From GCA-002733465 sp965230525 (GTDB lineage Bacteria; Pseudomonadota; Gammaproteobacteria; Enterobacterales; Kangiellaceae), in assembly GCA_965230525.1 (NCBI GenBank), contig OZ246008.1, positions 2,232,001-2,296,000 on the forward strand: a stretch of DNA of 64,000 nucleotides. Direction: 5' to 3'. Under the pieces are notes generated by a model. That model saw only the letters and a program-made list of their open reading frames with translations. It was not told the origin of the DNA and ran no database searches. This document shows, one piece after another, positions 63,199-64,000 of this stretch (its first letter is position 1; each line of letters starts with the position of its first letter). Made by a program: the position numbers and the translations under genes.

Positions 63199-63687
63199 AT
63201 GACGGAAGAGAATATCTATAACACTCCTACCAGCGATTTGACCCAACCTGTGGAGGCCAATAGTGAAGAATTAATCCCCTATCGAAAAGGAATGATTCCG
63301 CTATGGGTAAAAATATTCGGCTGGCTGTTTATCGTTTTATCTGTTTTTGTTATTACGACCGCAATATCAGCTTTAGTCACTAACTCAGAAGCTTACTATT
63401 CTTTGTATGGGCTTGAAGTTAACAGTCATGTGACCGAGTTTTGGGCCGTTTTTATTATCTCACTTTTTGTCGCTCATGCGGTGTGTGCTTATGGATTGCT
63501 GTTCGCCAAGGATTGGGGTGTCATTGCGTGTATTATTCTTGGGTATCTAAGTGTGGCTATTTGTCTTGCAACGACCGTCTTTGGTTCGGATTCTAATATT
63601 CGGTTAGAGATTTTGATCCTTATTTTTTATCTATTGAGACTCCATAAAATGAAGAGACATTGGTTTATTAATTCACAAATTGACTAA
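63199..63687 (+). CDS. Small membrane protein (unrecognised)
   Basis: 162 residues. N terminus polar (TEENIYNTPTSDLTQPVEANS), then four spans: VKIFGWLFIVLSVFVITTAI, FWAVFIISLFVAHAVCAYGLL, DWGVIACIILGYLSVAIC and IRLEILILIFYLLRLHKM. The start EENIYNTPTSDL resembles other families whose short N-terminal N/P-rich leader precedes membrane spans. Function unknown. Confidence 0.78.
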   Translation: MTEENIYNTPTSDLTQPVEANSEELIPYRKGMIPLWVKIFGWLFIVLSVFVITTAISALVTNSEAYYSLYGLEVNSHVTEFWAVFIISLFVAHAVCAYGLLFAKDWGVIACIILGYLSVAICLATTVFGSDSNIRLEILILIFYLLRLHKMKRHWFINSQID

Positions 63688-63786
63688 CAGTTAACCCCGT
63701 TTGTTTTGCGGCACGTTTACCCAATCAAAGTACTTAGTTAAATAACACCTAGAAAAATACAGTTACGAACACAAGGAGAAACAACA

Positions 63787-64000
63787 ATGAAAAATATTTT
63801 CATACTCACAGGGATAGTTTTGCTTTTAGCAGGCTGTGCAAATAATCGAATTTCATTAGGCGATAATCACTTTCGTGTCACCAAACAAGCAACTAGTGAA
63901 ATGAATGATGTCAGCGTAATTGAAACTGGGCTGGTGGCTGAAGCAAACCAACATTGTGGTAGGGTCAAGCCAAGTTCCGTAGCAAATATCATCTCACGTA
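63787..64000 (+). CDS. Lipoprotein of unknown function (cut by window end)
   Basis: Open frame of 71 codons from ATG 63787 to the edge, preceded by AAGGAGAAACAACA. Begins MKNIFILTGIVLLLAGCANN with a clear lipobox LLAGC and then polar sequence with one more cysteine (QHCGR). No stop before the end, so the protein is partial. Family not recognised. Confidence 0.75.
   Translation, partial: MKNIFILTGIVLLLAGCANNRISLGDNHFRVTKQATSEMNDVSVIETGLVAEANQHCGRVKPSSVANIISR

Noticed and set aside
1..64000. CRISPR arrays, tRNA, rRNA, prophage
   Set aside because: No regular repeat-spacer arrays, no clover-leaf-like genes and no phage structural genes were seen by eye; a covariance search would be needed to rule out small RNAs.

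Overview
The window looks like chromosomal DNA of a marine gammaproteobacterium with moderate to low GC. The gene content (NhaA, ZntB, class I photolyase beside a YbgA-like gene, c-di-GMP enzymes, RpoE/ChrR-type sigma module, BioA) and the many GTG/TTG starts would fit a Kangiella/Aliikangiella-like or similar oceanic lineage; that placement is inference. I saw no rRNA, tRNA, CRISPR array, prophage or complete transposon.

Layout. 1-5206 (minus): a seven-gene, tightly overlapping lipid operon (DUF3833 lipoprotein, desaturase, NTF2-like, SDR, FAD amine oxidase, DUF1365, CFA-type methyltransferase cut by the window edge). It is divergent from 5357-8432 (plus): a four-repeat DUF4397 lipoprotein, an ECF sigma factor, a ChrR anti-sigma and DUF427. 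The 150-bp divergent region carries two matching promoter-like motifs (TGATCY, 16 nt, CGTARA) facing opposite ways, which suggests one photo-oxidative (singlet oxygen) stress regulon. 8511-14191: a zinc carboxypeptidase-like desuccinylase, then MscS, ZntB, MscS-like and NhaA (ion and osmotic homeostasis). 14394-23650: a signalling block with a CHASE/PAS histidine kinase whose first PAS resembles heme-binding FixL, a single-domain response regulator, REC-GGDEF-EAL, then a translationally overlapping set of cupredoxin-like protein, membrane GGDEF-EAL, DUF3034 and a lipoprotein-type truncated hemoglobin. 23697-26373: photolyase and YbgA-like gene. 26744-29119: a CadC-like XRE-TM-TPR protein. 29151-34372 (minus): a TetR-RND-LolA-like-beta-barrel operon with a clear promoter/operator.

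34593-40007 holds a cystathionine beta-synthase-like enzyme, a GST, an orphan 603-residue membrane protein, two intergenic inverted-repeat elements and a secreted TIM-barrel hydrolase-like lipoprotein. 40452-42127 is a small array of integron-type gene cassettes separated by attC-like sites with no integrase in view (a CALIN), ending in a cassette gene broken by an amber codon. 42302-50487 is ordinary metabolism and membrane proteins (LuxR-type regulator, DUF4199, VOC, PQQ sugar dehydrogenase, amidohydrolase, HPP, DUF3667, BioA). 50590-54518 is an ABC exporter followed by two FemAB/BioF2-like acyltransferases, probably one uncharacterised biosynthetic or envelope-modification operon. 54718-64000 has a TPR-PAS-GGDEF-EAL protein, a secreted zinc metallopeptidase-like protein, a cold-shock protein, FumC, a serine hydrolase of the beta-lactamase fold and three small membrane or lipoproteins, the last one cut by the window end.

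The most interesting items are the divergent ECF-type promoters tying the lipid operon to the sigma/ChrR module, the oxygen/NO/copper-flavoured c-di-GMP block, the integrase-less cassette array with self-consistent attC cores, the ABC plus twin acyltransferase operon and the near-perfect palindromic TetR operator.
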